Source: an uncultured Proteiniphilum sp.
Lineage (GTDB): Bacteria; Bacteroidota; Bacteroidia; Bacteroidales; Dysgonomonadaceae
DNA: 64,000 nt
Assembly: GCA_927407015.1 (NCBI GenBank)
Contig: CAKMJT010000016.1
Location: forward strand, 62,001-126,000
Direction of reading: 5' to 3'
Position numbers and translations under genes: made by a program. Position 1 is the stretch's first letter, and every line of letters starts with the position of its first letter. Below the pieces are notes generated by a model. It was not told the origin of the DNA. It saw only the letters and a program-made list of their open reading frames with translations, and searched no databases. Shown here piece after piece: positions 35,145 through 43,863 of the stretch.

Positions 35145-38100
35145 ATGATGAAGATTATTCAGCAAATACTATTCTTACTATTATCTCTTCAATTATACTC
35201 CCAATCCTCTCCTGTTACATACATCGGTGTTGAACAGGGATTGTCAAACAATCACGTGGTGAGCATAACCCAGGATAAAGATGGTTTCCTTTGGTTTGCC
35301 ACCGAAGAAGGATTGAATAAGTTCGACGGTCTCCGATTCACCCGTTTTTTTAAACATACCAATGACATTAGCGGCAATGAACTGAATTATGTTCTTGCCG
35401 ACCCGAAAGAACCTGTCATATGGATTGCTACACAGCGGGATGGATTGAACGCTTATAATTATGCGAAGGATTCTCTTGAGGTGTTTCAGCATGTCAACGG
35501 GGATGGGAATAGCTTGGCTACGAACGATGTAACAGCTATTGCCCATTCATCGGACGGCAACTTGTGGCTTAGCACTTATCATCGTGGTGTGGAATACTTT
35601 GATAAAAAAAACAAAGCGTTTTCTCATTATAATACTTCAACTTTATCCGGGTTGCCGTCAGATAATGTCTGGACAATACTGGATGATCAGGATGGACATC
35701 TTTTTATCGGACATGTGTCAGACGGTTTGAGTGTGCTTTCTTTAGGAAGTAAACTGGTGAAAAACTATCGTCATGATCCTGCAGATTCCGAGTCAATTCC
35801 CGGTAATGAGGTACGGCGAATTTATAAGGACAGTCATCAGAATATTTGGGTTGGAACAGACATGGGATTGGTGCTTTTTAACTCCGAAAAAGGAATTTTT
35901 ATCAGACCGGATGAATCTCCAGAAAGCCCTTTGAATTCGGCTATTTTTGATATTCGGCAGACAGAAGACAATAAACTGTGGATTGCCACAGAGCTGAACG
36001 GTGTTTATGTACTGGATTTGCGACAACACTTTTTCACCACGCCGGCGCAATTGAATATGCAGCACTACACGGTAGGGTATAACAGGAATAGCCTCTCCAA
36101 TCCAACTGTACGTTGTGTGTTTCAGGACTCTTTTCATAATATCTGGTTCGGAACTTACGGCGGAGGAATCAACTTTATCGGTCATGCAGCACCACTGTTT
36201 GATAAATACAGCTTTTCACCTATTCCTGAAGATTTGTTCAGTATAAACAACAGAACGGCTCTCAGCCTGGAGCTTGATGGAGAAAATAGATTATGGATTG
36301 GGACTGACGGAGGAGGCATAAATGTTTTTGAAAAGGGCAAACGGATTGATCTTTTTTCTAAAGAGTCGGGTGACCTCTCTCATAATACGATACAGGCAAT
36401 CTTAAAAGACTCATTTAATAATATTTGGATCGGTTCTTTTATGGGAGGAGTCAACTATTATAATCATCAATCCAAAAGATTTTCTATACTGCTGCTTGAT
36501 GAAAAGGGTAATCAGGATATTCGTTGTTTTTATGAAGACCGTGACAATAATATCTGGGTGGGTACAAGTGCCGGAATCTATCTGCTTGATGCGAAAGGAA
36601 AAAAGCAAAAAGCCCATTACACCAGCGTAGGGAATGGATTGCCGGAAGATCTTGTTCGCTGTATCGGTCAGGATCGAAAAGGGCGCATGTGGATTGGTAC
36701 CTTTGGAAGAGGTCTTGCTGTTTTTACACCCGATATGCAACCCCTGCAGTATTTCAATGAACAAAATGGTTTCAGCTCAAACTCAATTAATTATATTTTC
36801 ATCGATTCTCAGGAACGTGTTTGGATAGCTACCGGAGAAGGATTGGTCTGCTTTACGGAAGAAGATTCATTCGAATACCACCTTTATGGAAGAGAAGAAG
36901 GACTCATCAATACCTATATTCGTGCTATCACGGAAGATAATGATAGAAATATATGGTTCAGTACCAATCTGGGCGTTAGCTGTTACATCTCTGACGGTGG
37001 AAAATTTCAACACTACGATCATGTGGGTAAAACTCCCATGAGCAGCTTTTTGAGTGCCGTTGTTAAAGACAATGAGAATGAGGTAATCTATTTTGGTTCA
37101 GTCAGCGGTGTCTATTTTTTTGAACCATTCTCCGTATTGCGGGAGCTGGATCTTCCTCCTGCAATTGTTACTGGAGTGAAAGTTTATGAGGCTGGAACTT
37201 CACTGGGTGAGGAGTTTATTTTGAATTATTTTGATAAGAATAGCAGTAAGATCAGGCTGACCCACAGGCAGAATACTTTCAGCATCTCTTTCAATGTGCA
37301 GGATTATGCGCTTGTAGATCGGATGGGTTATGTGTACCGGTTAAAAGGAGTAGGAGATTCGTGGCAAGAGATTGAGGATAACAATGTTACTTTTCGTAAT
37401 ATGCCTCCAGGACACTACGAGTTTCAGGTAAGTACGCATATGAAAAATCAACTCCGCCCCGATGAAATATATACCCTTTCCATTAGAATAGAACCGCCTT
37501 TTTGGCTCACCTGGTGGGCAAAGTTTATCTATGGCATCATCATCGCAGCGATTCTTGTGTCCATCCTGTTCATCTATAAAAAGAGGGTTGAAGTTCAGAG
37601 TTCATATGAAATAGAAAAGAAGAAGCTTGCCCATGAACAGGAATTGAACGATGAGCGTTTAAGATTCTATACAAATATTACTCATGAGCTGCGTACACCT
37701 CTTACATTGATTATCGGCCCACTGGACGATTTGCAGAATGATCTACAGCTCCCGCCACCACAACTTCACAAAATAGCCCTGGTCAGGAAGAGTGCTCTGC
37801 GTCTTCTGAATTTAATCAATCAGTTATTGGAGTTCAGGAAAACAGAGACACATAACAAGAAGTTATGCGTGGCTAAGGGGAATATTGCTGCTCTTGTAAA
37901 GGAAGTGGGATTAAAATACAAGGAGCTCAACATAAAACCGAATGTTGAGATAATAATAGAGTTGGAGAGCGAAGAGATAATGCTTTATTATGACAGAGAA
38001 GTTGTTAATACCATTTTGGATAATTTGATGTCAAATGCTGTGAAATATACCGATAGCGGGAAAATATCACTTTCCCTTTATACATTCTGCAAGAATGATA

Positions 38101-39215
38101 TCTCATACACGGAGATGAAGGTTGAAGATACAGGAGCCGGTATACCTGAAGAAGAGCTCGATCGGATTTTTGAGCGCTATTATCAGGTACAGAGTAAAAA
38201 ACAGGCCTCTGGTACCGGTATAGGATTGGCGTTGATTAAGAAACTGGCTGAGCTGCACGAGGGAGAGATTAATGTTGTCAGTGAGATCAACAGGGGTAGC
38301 AGTTTCAGTTTTACAATTCTTACCCAAAACAGTTATCCGGATGCTTTGCATGCTGATTATGATGAGGTAAGCATGTTAGAGAATGGCAATGTTGTAGAGA
38401 TTGAATCGGATGAGGAAAGAAGTAACAATGGAAAACCGGTTTTGTTGGTGGTTGAAGACAACAATGAAATCCGGGATTATATATCTGAATCGCTCTCGGA
38501 CAGATTTGAAGTGATGACTGCCATTGAGGGTGAAGAGGGTTGCAAGGTCGCATTCAGCCGCATACCAGATATTATTATCAGTGACATCATGATGCCTGGA
38601 ATGGATGGTATCAGTTTTTGTAAAAAGGTGAAGGAGGATATCCGTACAAGCCATATCCCTCTGATTTTGCTAACTGCGAAAGGCTCTTTACAGGATAAGG
38701 AAGAAGGCTATATCTCAGGTGCGGATTCTTACCTTACCAAGCCTTTCAGTGCCAGGTTGTTGCGAAACCGTATTGATAATCTGTTGGATAATAGAAGGAA
38801 ACTGGCAGAGCAGTTTAAGCTACAACTGAAGCTGGACAGCAAAAGTGTGTTATTGAACCAATCGCTAAGTCAGTTGGATAGAGAATTTATTGTAAATGTG
38901 ACACAACTCATTGAAGATAATCTTGAGCAGGAAAAGATTGATGTAGGCTTTCTCTCGGATGCACTTTCAATGAGCAGTTCCACACTTTACCGAAAAATAA
39001 AAGCACTGACAGGGATATCCACCAATGAGTTCATTCGAAAAATCAGGATGAACAGGGCTGAGCAGCTGTTATTGACGGGAAAATATACCGTTTCAGAAGT
39101 TGGCTATCAGGTTGGGATGAACAGCCCCATCTATTTCAGACAATGTTTCAAAGAGGAATTCGGTATGGCGCCATCCGATTATCTGAGAAAAATCAAGGAT
39201 GGCGTAATAGCTTAA
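35145..39215 (+). CDS. Hybrid two-component system regulator (HTCS2)
   Basis: About 1356 residues from the ATG at 35145, which begins a signal peptide ending Leu-Tyr-Ser-Gln; other in-frame starts at 35136 (TTG), 35139 and 35148 cannot be excluded. Domain order: two-component propeller repeats forming the periplasmic sensor (residues about 25-690), Y_Y_Y sandwich (about 700-775), membrane helix about 788-810, histidine kinase with Thr-His-Glu-Leu-Arg-Thr-Pro (His847), ATPase with Asn-Leu-Met-Ser-Asn-Ala-Val-Lys-Tyr and Asp-Thr-Gly-Ala-Gly-Ile, receiver with phosphoacceptor Asp1147, and AraC-type HTH at the end. It is divergent from susC of module A, with its own -7 box about 20 nt upstream, and its stop lies 14 bp from the stop of the convergent tandem GH43 gene. 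Expected role: periplasmic oligosaccharide sensor activating module A. Confidence 0.95.
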   Translation: MMKIIQQILFLLLSLQLYSQSSPVTYIGVEQGLSNNHVVSITQDKDGFLWFATEEGLNKFDGLRFTRFFKHTNDISGNELNYVLADPKEPVIWIATQRDGLNAYNYAKDSLEVFQHVNGDGNSLATNDVTAIAHSSDGNLWLSTYHRGVEYFDKKNKAFSHYNTSTLSGLPSDNVWTILDDQDGHLFIGHVSDGLSVLSLGSKLVKNYRHDPADSESIPGNEVRRIYKDSHQNIWVGTDMGLVLFNSEKGIFIRPDESPESPLNSAIFDIRQTEDNKLWIATELNGVYVLDLRQHFFTTPAQLNMQHYTVGYNRNSLSNPTVRCVFQDSFHNIWFGTYGGGINFIGHAAPLFDKYSFSPIPEDLFSINNRTALSLELDGENRLWIGTDGGGINVFEKGKRIDLFSKESGDLSHNTIQAILKDSFNNIWIGSFMGGVNYYNHQSKRFSILLLDEKGNQDIRCFYEDRDNNIWVGTSAGIYLLDAKGKKQKAHYTSVGNGLPEDLVRCIGQDRKGRMWIGTFGRGLAVFTPDMQPLQYFNEQNGFSSNSINYIFIDSQERVWIATGEGLVCFTEEDSFEYHLYGREEGLINTYIRAITEDNDRNIWFSTNLGVSCYISDGGKFQHYDHVGKTPMSSFLSAVVKDNENEVIYFGSVSGVYFFEPFSVLRELDLPPAIVTGVKVYEAGTSLGEEFILNYFDKNSSKIRLTHRQNTFSISFNVQDYALVDRMGYVYRLKGVGDSWQEIEDNNVTFRNMPPGHYEFQVSTHMKNQLRPDEIYTLSIRIEPPFWLTWWAKFIYGIIIAAILVSILFIYKKRVEVQSSYEIEKKKLAHEQELNDERLRFYTNITHELRTPLTLIIGPLDDLQNDLQLPPPQLHKIALVRKSALRLLNLINQLLEFRKTETHNKKLCVAKGNIAALVKEVGLKYKELNIKPNVEIIIELESEEIMLYYDREVVNTILDNLMSNAVKYTDSGKISLSLYTFCKNDISYTEMKVEDTGAGIPEEELDRIFERYYQVQSKKQASGTGIGLALIKKLAELHEGEINVVSEINRGSSFSFTILTQNSYPDALHADYDEVSMLENGNVVEIESDEERSNNGKPVLLVVEDNNEIRDYISESLSDRFEVMTAIEGEEGCKVAFSRIPDIIISDIMMPGMDGISFCKKVKEDIRTSHIPLILLTAKGSLQDKEEGYISGADSYLTKPFSARLLRNRIDNLLDNRRKLAEQFKLQLKLDSKSVLLNQSLSQLDREFIVNVTQLIEDNLEQEKIDVGFLSDALSMSSSTLYRKIKALTGISTNEFIRKIRMNRAEQLLLTGKYTVSEVGYQVGMNSPIYFRQCFKEEFGMAPSDYLRKIKDGVIA

Positions 39216-39229
39216 AAAGAACTTCTTCG

Positions 39230-41152
39230 TTATTCCGTTGGGATCACCTGCCTGATGTTTCCATCATCATCGAACTCCATTTTATCGATGCATACCTCCC
39301 GGTGATAGCCCGGCCCGTTGTTCAATGAATGCTTGTTGATCCGGTGGTAGACGATATACCACTCATCCTTTCCGGGAATCTGCAACACCGAATTGTGCCC
39401 GGTTCCGTAAATACCCCTTGCTTCATCTTTCATGATGACGATATTGTTGTCAGGGATATGCAGAGGCCCCAGTGGTGATGTAGCGGTGGCATAACGTACC
39501 TTGTAGTTCGGGCTGCCGGTATCATCTTCCGACCAGAGAAAGTAATATAGACCGTTCCTGTAAAACAGGTTAATTGCCTCCCTGAAGGTGTGATCGGGCG
39601 TCATCTCTTTTACGGTTTCCCTCTTTATGGAAACCATATCTTTATTTAGCTCGGCACCTGCCATGTAGCCATTGCCCCAATAAATGTAGTTCTTTTTGCT
39701 TACCGGATCGAAAAAGAGGTCAGGATCGATCTCCTGTCCGTCCTTTACTCCTTCAGGCTTGAAGTCGATCAGTGGTTTTCCTGAATCAACAAAAGGTCCG
39801 GCGGGATGGTCTGCAACTGCTACTCCTATTTTCTTGGGCTCTCCATTCTTTCCTCCGCTGAAGTAATAATAGTATTTGTATTTGTTTCTGCCTGTTTTTT
39901 TCTCGATAATGGTTGGAGCCCATGCATTTTCGTCGGCCCACGAGACATCTTTCAGGTCCAGGATCACCCCCTCATCTTTCCACTCACTGAGATCCTCCGA
40001 TGAGAATGCTTTGAAGTAGTACCCTCCCCATCCCGGAAAACCATCGCTGGTAGGATAGATGTAATATTTACCGGTTTGCTCTGAATAGAGCACCTCCGGG
40101 TCAGCATAATATCCGGTCAGTACAGGGTTTTGATTGGTTGGTATCTTAAATCCTTCGGGTACTCCCCATCTACCGGTGATGGCTTCCAGCTCTTTTTTCG
40201 TGATTGGAATTATGCTCCCGTGCCGTGGCTTGAAATCCATGCTGATCTCGTGATCAATCACCTTGAAATTATCGAGATCCACGCTTTCACAGAACTGGTA
40301 TTCACCCCTGCCATATACATCATAGAGCAAGATGTATTTTTCCTGATTAGCCAGTTTAAAGACAGAGGATCCTTCCACTGCATGGCGGGTCTGCTGTTTG
40401 TAGTCGGGCTGCTCAATCCAGCATCCTGAAGTGAGGTTATCCGTCATGGCTTTCCTGATGCCGTTTCCATGTCCCTCGGTTTTGTAAAACATATGGAATA
40501 TCCCGTTCTTGTAAATGATATCGCCATCGATGGAGGATTTTCCGTTTTTCGGGAAGAAAAGTTGTTTGGGCGTCCCCTCCAGGTCGGTGAAATCCTCATT
40601 GGCATAGGCGTAATGGATGATATCCGGTCCATTCCCGTGCTGCATCGACCAATAGACCATGTACTTCCCGGCATGTGGGTCGTATATGGTTTGAGGCGCC
40701 CATACCCGTTTCAGCTCTTCTTGTCCCGGGTATTTTTTCTGGATGTTGATCACCGAAGAGCTCCAGTTGACCAGGTCTTTCGATTTTAGGAGTACCATTC
40801 CACGGTTAGAGTCCCATCCTTTCGACGAAGTCATATCAGTTACTACCATGTAAAAGGTTTCCCCATCCTGGGCCCTCAAAATATGCGGATCCCTGACTCC
40901 TCCTGTTTCACTGATTTCTTTCGAATCAATCACTGGTTGGTCGTTGTTGAGCGCTCTGTAGTGATAGCCATCGAGGCTGACTGCGAAGCAAATCTGCTCT
41001 TGTTCCACATTGTTCCCGTGAAAATAGGTAAAAAGATAAGCCACATAATCTTTCTCGGCTATATTTGGTGCATAGCCCTCGCCGGCTCTAATGCCTGTCC
41101 AAATTGCAGCAAAAGATATTATAATGGCGGTATAATTGAATCGTTTACTCAT
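39230..41152 (-). CDS. Tandem GH43 glycosidase (two five-bladed propellers)
   Basis: The ATG at 41152 gives 640 residues beginning with a signal-like segment (Met-Ser-Lys-Arg-Phe-Asn to Gly-Ile-Arg-Ala); the frame reaches back to 41227 but then overlaps the GH2 stop. Two GH43 propellers follow. The first has Arg-Asp-Pro-His (base), Ile-Asp-Gly-Asp and Val-Glu-Gly-Ser (acid). The second has Tyr-Ala-Asp-Pro-Glu, Glu-Ile-Asp-Pro-Asp-Leu and Arg-Glu-Ala-Ile-Asn, so both could be active. The protein is a close paralogue of the C-terminal part of the GH127/GH146 fusion in the arabinan locus and shows what that gene lost. GH43 enzymes of this kind are usually alpha-L-arabinofuranosidases or beta-xylosidases; arabinose removal from arabinogalactan fits the context. 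Confidence 0.85.
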   Translation of the reverse strand: MSKRFNYTAIIISFAAIWTGIRAGEGYAPNIAEKDYVAYLFTYFHGNNVEQEQICFAVSLDGYHYRALNNDQPVIDSKEISETGGVRDPHILRAQDGETFYMVVTDMTSSKGWDSNRGMVLLKSKDLVNWSSSVINIQKKYPGQEELKRVWAPQTIYDPHAGKYMVYWSMQHGNGPDIIHYAYANEDFTDLEGTPKQLFFPKNGKSSIDGDIIYKNGIFHMFYKTEGHGNGIRKAMTDNLTSGCWIEQPDYKQQTRHAVEGSSVFKLANQEKYILLYDVYGRGEYQFCESVDLDNFKVIDHEISMDFKPRHGSIIPITKKELEAITGRWGVPEGFKIPTNQNPVLTGYYADPEVLYSEQTGKYYIYPTSDGFPGWGGYYFKAFSSEDLSEWKDEGVILDLKDVSWADENAWAPTIIEKKTGRNKYKYYYYFSGGKNGEPKKIGVAVADHPAGPFVDSGKPLIDFKPEGVKDGQEIDPDLFFDPVSKKNYIYWGNGYMAGAELNKDMVSIKRETVKEMTPDHTFREAINLFYRNGLYYFLWSEDDTGSPNYKVRYATATSPLGPLHIPDNNIVIMKDEARGIYGTGHNSVLQIPGKDEWYIVYHRINKHSLNNGPGYHREVCIDKMEFDDDGNIRQVIPTE

Positions 41153-41216
41153 ATAGTTGATGGGTTGATCGATGATATTTCTGAAAAAACTGTTCCATTG
41201 CACCGGTTGCACACCG

Positions 41217-43712
41217 TTATTCAGCATATAGCGTAACTTCGTCCGGTTCCAGCCAGGGAGAGGTGAAGTTAATTTTTATTTCACCCTCCTCACCGGTGGC
41301 CTGCACATATGCCAGTATACGGCCGTGATACACACGATGCCGGTTATCGGTATAATCGCTCATATCTGTATTGTTGCTTGCTTCCAGGCCAAGCAGCTTA
41401 GCCGGTCCGGAGATACGGCAGGTCACCTCGTTGTCTGACAGCATCACCGGTATGCCATCTTCATCCACCACTTGCAGCACGATCTGAGCCAAACCGCTCT
41501 CTTTGTTTATCTCTTTCTCAGCTTGTACGATCTGTAAGGCATGAGGGCGTTTCGATGTCTGTATGGCATAGCCTGAAACGGGCTTGTTATCACCATCCAT
41601 TCCCACCACTTCCAGTTTACCGGCTTTATAGGAAATATCCCAGAAAATGATGCCGGTATTGTCGTCATATTCTTTTGTCTGACCCACCTCTACGCCGTTG
41701 AGCAATAACTTTGCTTTCTCTGCATTGGTATAGCATACCACCCGGATCGATTGCCCTTCACGATAGTTCCAGATGGGCCATGCATCCATGGAGGGCACTC
41801 TTTCCATGTAGTTGGATTCGCTCCCTGCTTCGGTTTGCGACAATACATCTCTCGACTGGCTCCGGGCTCCACTTCCCGGTGTGGGGTAGGTGCCCAGGTA
41901 GGCCATCGGCTTTTCAGACCACAACGACTGTCTGAAATATCCTCTCGGCTTGATGAATCCGCCGAAGTCGAGCAGTCCCGAATAGAAGCCTCTCGAAGGC
42001 CATCTGCCCGATTCCCCCAGGTAATCAATCCCTGTCCAGAGAAACTGGCCAAAAATAAATTCCCTGTCGCGCGTATCTTTCCATGCAGCCATATCGTGCC
42101 TGTTTTCACTTCCGTAGATCACCCGGTCGGGATACTTCTCATGATCACTGTCGTACCTGTCTTCCGTGTAGTTATACCCCGCGATATCCAGTGCACCTGG
42201 GTATTCGGTTTCGTTCGACATGGCCACACCGGCAAGACCGGCAGTCACGGGGCGTGCCTGATCGTAGGCTTTTACCACTTTCGCCAGGCGTTTAGCGATA
42301 ACACCCAACTCCATTGCATTGGGTGCATCGGGGTTATATCCGCCGTAGGAAGCTTGTGTAAATCCTGCTTTTTCTCCTCCGAGTACCGGATGTGAATAGG
42401 GGTCGTTCGGATAATCCACCTCATTGCCGATGCTCCAGGCGAAGACAGAGATATGGTTGCGGTCGCGCCGTACCAGGTCGGCCAGGTCAATATCGCCCCA
42501 CTCCTTGAAAATATCATATGATCCCTGAAAGCCGGCGGTACCCACGTTCCATCCTTCCAGCCACTTTCGCTTGGGATACTCCCATTCATCATACATCTCG
42601 TTGATCACCAGGATACCCAACTCGTCGCAGAGGTCATACAGATCGGGTGCCTGCGGGTTGTGGCTTGTACGGATGGCATTCACACCAATCTCTTTCAGCG
42701 TTTGTAGGCGTCTTTTCCATACATCTCGCGGAACTGCTGCCCCAAGGACGCCGGCATCGTGGTGCATGCAGATACCTTTCACCTTCATCCACTCCCCGTT
42801 AAGCGCAAACCCTTTGTCCGGGTCGAAAGTGTAGGAACGGAATCCCGTACGGGTAGCAGACTGATCTATCACAGTTTTCCCTCTCAGCACGGTCGTCTTC
42901 AACTCATACAGATTGGGGTCGGTCAGAGACCAGAGTGCAGGTTTATTCACTTTTAAAGAGGTTTTCAGTTTGTTCTCACTGCCCGGTTTCGCGACCAGCT
43001 TTTTAGACTCTTTTGCCACCAGTTTTCCTTCCGGGGAGAACAATTCATTTACAACGGTTAATGAGGCATTGCTTTTTTCTTCGTTGTGAATATTCACCTC
43101 CACGTTCAGCCTGTAACCGTTTTTCACTTTTTCCGGATAGACATAAACCCCCCATTGGGCAATGTGCACCGGGTTGGCATATATCATCCAAACATTACGG
43201 TAAATGCCGGAGCCGGTGTACCATCGTGAATCGGCATGCTGGCTGTGATCGACCCGCACGGCAATCATATTTTCCTCTCCGTATTGAATGTAGGGTGTGG
43301 CATCATACATAAAAGAGATATACCCGTTAGGACGCTTGCCAAGAGATTGCCCGTTCAGGAATACTTCGCTGCGGTTATAAATTCCCTCGAAATAGAGATA
43401 TACTTTTTGTCCCTGTTTGTCGGCTGGAATATCAATTGTTTTACGGTACCAGCCGATGCCTCCCGGCAGGTAGCCCGTACAACTGGCAAGCGTAGGGCTT
43501 AACTGGCCTTTTACGCTCCAATCATGGGGTAACGATATCTTTTGCCATCTTGTGTCGTCCAATGTAACCGATTGTGCGTCCTGCACATCGCTCAGGATAA
43601 ACTTCCAGTTTTCATTGATCTTTTCCGGCTTGCCAAATGAGACCTGTGCCCGGAGAGATGGGGCAATGCACATAATCAGTAAAATAACGATTGACAGAGT
43701 TTTTTTTCGCAT
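41217..43712 (-). CDS. GH2 beta-galactosidase-type enzyme
   Basis: The ATG at 43712 gives 831 residues with a signal peptide (Met-Arg-Lys-Lys to Leu-Arg-Ala-Gln); an upstream ATG at 43760 lies inside a likely promoter. Domains: sugar-binding jelly roll (about 30-190), Ig-like linker (about 195-300), TIM barrel (about 305-600), then DUF4982-like and C-terminal Ig-like domains. Glu431 in Ser-Ile-Gly-Asn-Glu-Val-Asp-Tyr is the acid/base and Glu536 in Tyr-Gly-Ser-Glu-Asn the nucleophile. Trp-Thr-Gly-Ile-Asp-Tyr-Leu-Gly-Glu is a family signature. Predicted exo-beta-galactosidase acting on galactan fragments; beta-glucuronidase activity cannot be excluded from sequence alone. It follows the three-enzyme gene by 150 bp and leads to the tandem GH43 gene. 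Confidence 0.88.
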   Translation of the reverse strand: MRKKTLSIVILLIMCIAPSLRAQVSFGKPEKINENWKFILSDVQDAQSVTLDDTRWQKISLPHDWSVKGQLSPTLASCTGYLPGGIGWYRKTIDIPADKQGQKVYLYFEGIYNRSEVFLNGQSLGKRPNGYISFMYDATPYIQYGEENMIAVRVDHSQHADSRWYTGSGIYRNVWMIYANPVHIAQWGVYVYPEKVKNGYRLNVEVNIHNEEKSNASLTVVNELFSPEGKLVAKESKKLVAKPGSENKLKTSLKVNKPALWSLTDPNLYELKTTVLRGKTVIDQSATRTGFRSYTFDPDKGFALNGEWMKVKGICMHHDAGVLGAAVPRDVWKRRLQTLKEIGVNAIRTSHNPQAPDLYDLCDELGILVINEMYDEWEYPKRKWLEGWNVGTAGFQGSYDIFKEWGDIDLADLVRRDRNHISVFAWSIGNEVDYPNDPYSHPVLGGEKAGFTQASYGGYNPDAPNAMELGVIAKRLAKVVKAYDQARPVTAGLAGVAMSNETEYPGALDIAGYNYTEDRYDSDHEKYPDRVIYGSENRHDMAAWKDTRDREFIFGQFLWTGIDYLGESGRWPSRGFYSGLLDFGGFIKPRGYFRQSLWSEKPMAYLGTYPTPGSGARSQSRDVLSQTEAGSESNYMERVPSMDAWPIWNYREGQSIRVVCYTNAEKAKLLLNGVEVGQTKEYDDNTGIIFWDISYKAGKLEVVGMDGDNKPVSGYAIQTSKRPHALQIVQAEKEINKESGLAQIVLQVVDEDGIPVMLSDNEVTCRISGPAKLLGLEASNNTDMSDYTDNRHRVYHGRILAYVQATGEEGEIKINFTSPWLEPDEVTLYAE

Positions 43713-43757
43713 GCGATTATTCGTTTGAATTGGATGAATAGTGAATAGAAGTTTTGA

Positions 43758-43765
43758 CAAAGGTA
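43758..43765 (-). promoter_or_regulatory. -7 promoter box upstream of the GH2 gene
   Basis: The minus strand reads TACCTTTG, an exact TAnnTTTG match, placing transcription start near 43751 and a leader of about 39 nt to the ATG at 43712. No -33 TTTG is seen. It suggests the GH2-GH43 pair can be transcribed apart from the large gene upstream. Confidence 0.4.
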
Positions 43766-43863
43766 TGCAATTGACATCTTTCTAATCATAAAAATCGTGC
43801 AAGATGGGGTATTGAATCATTCATTGTGTCATATTGTGATTTAATTTATATTGGATCATATTC

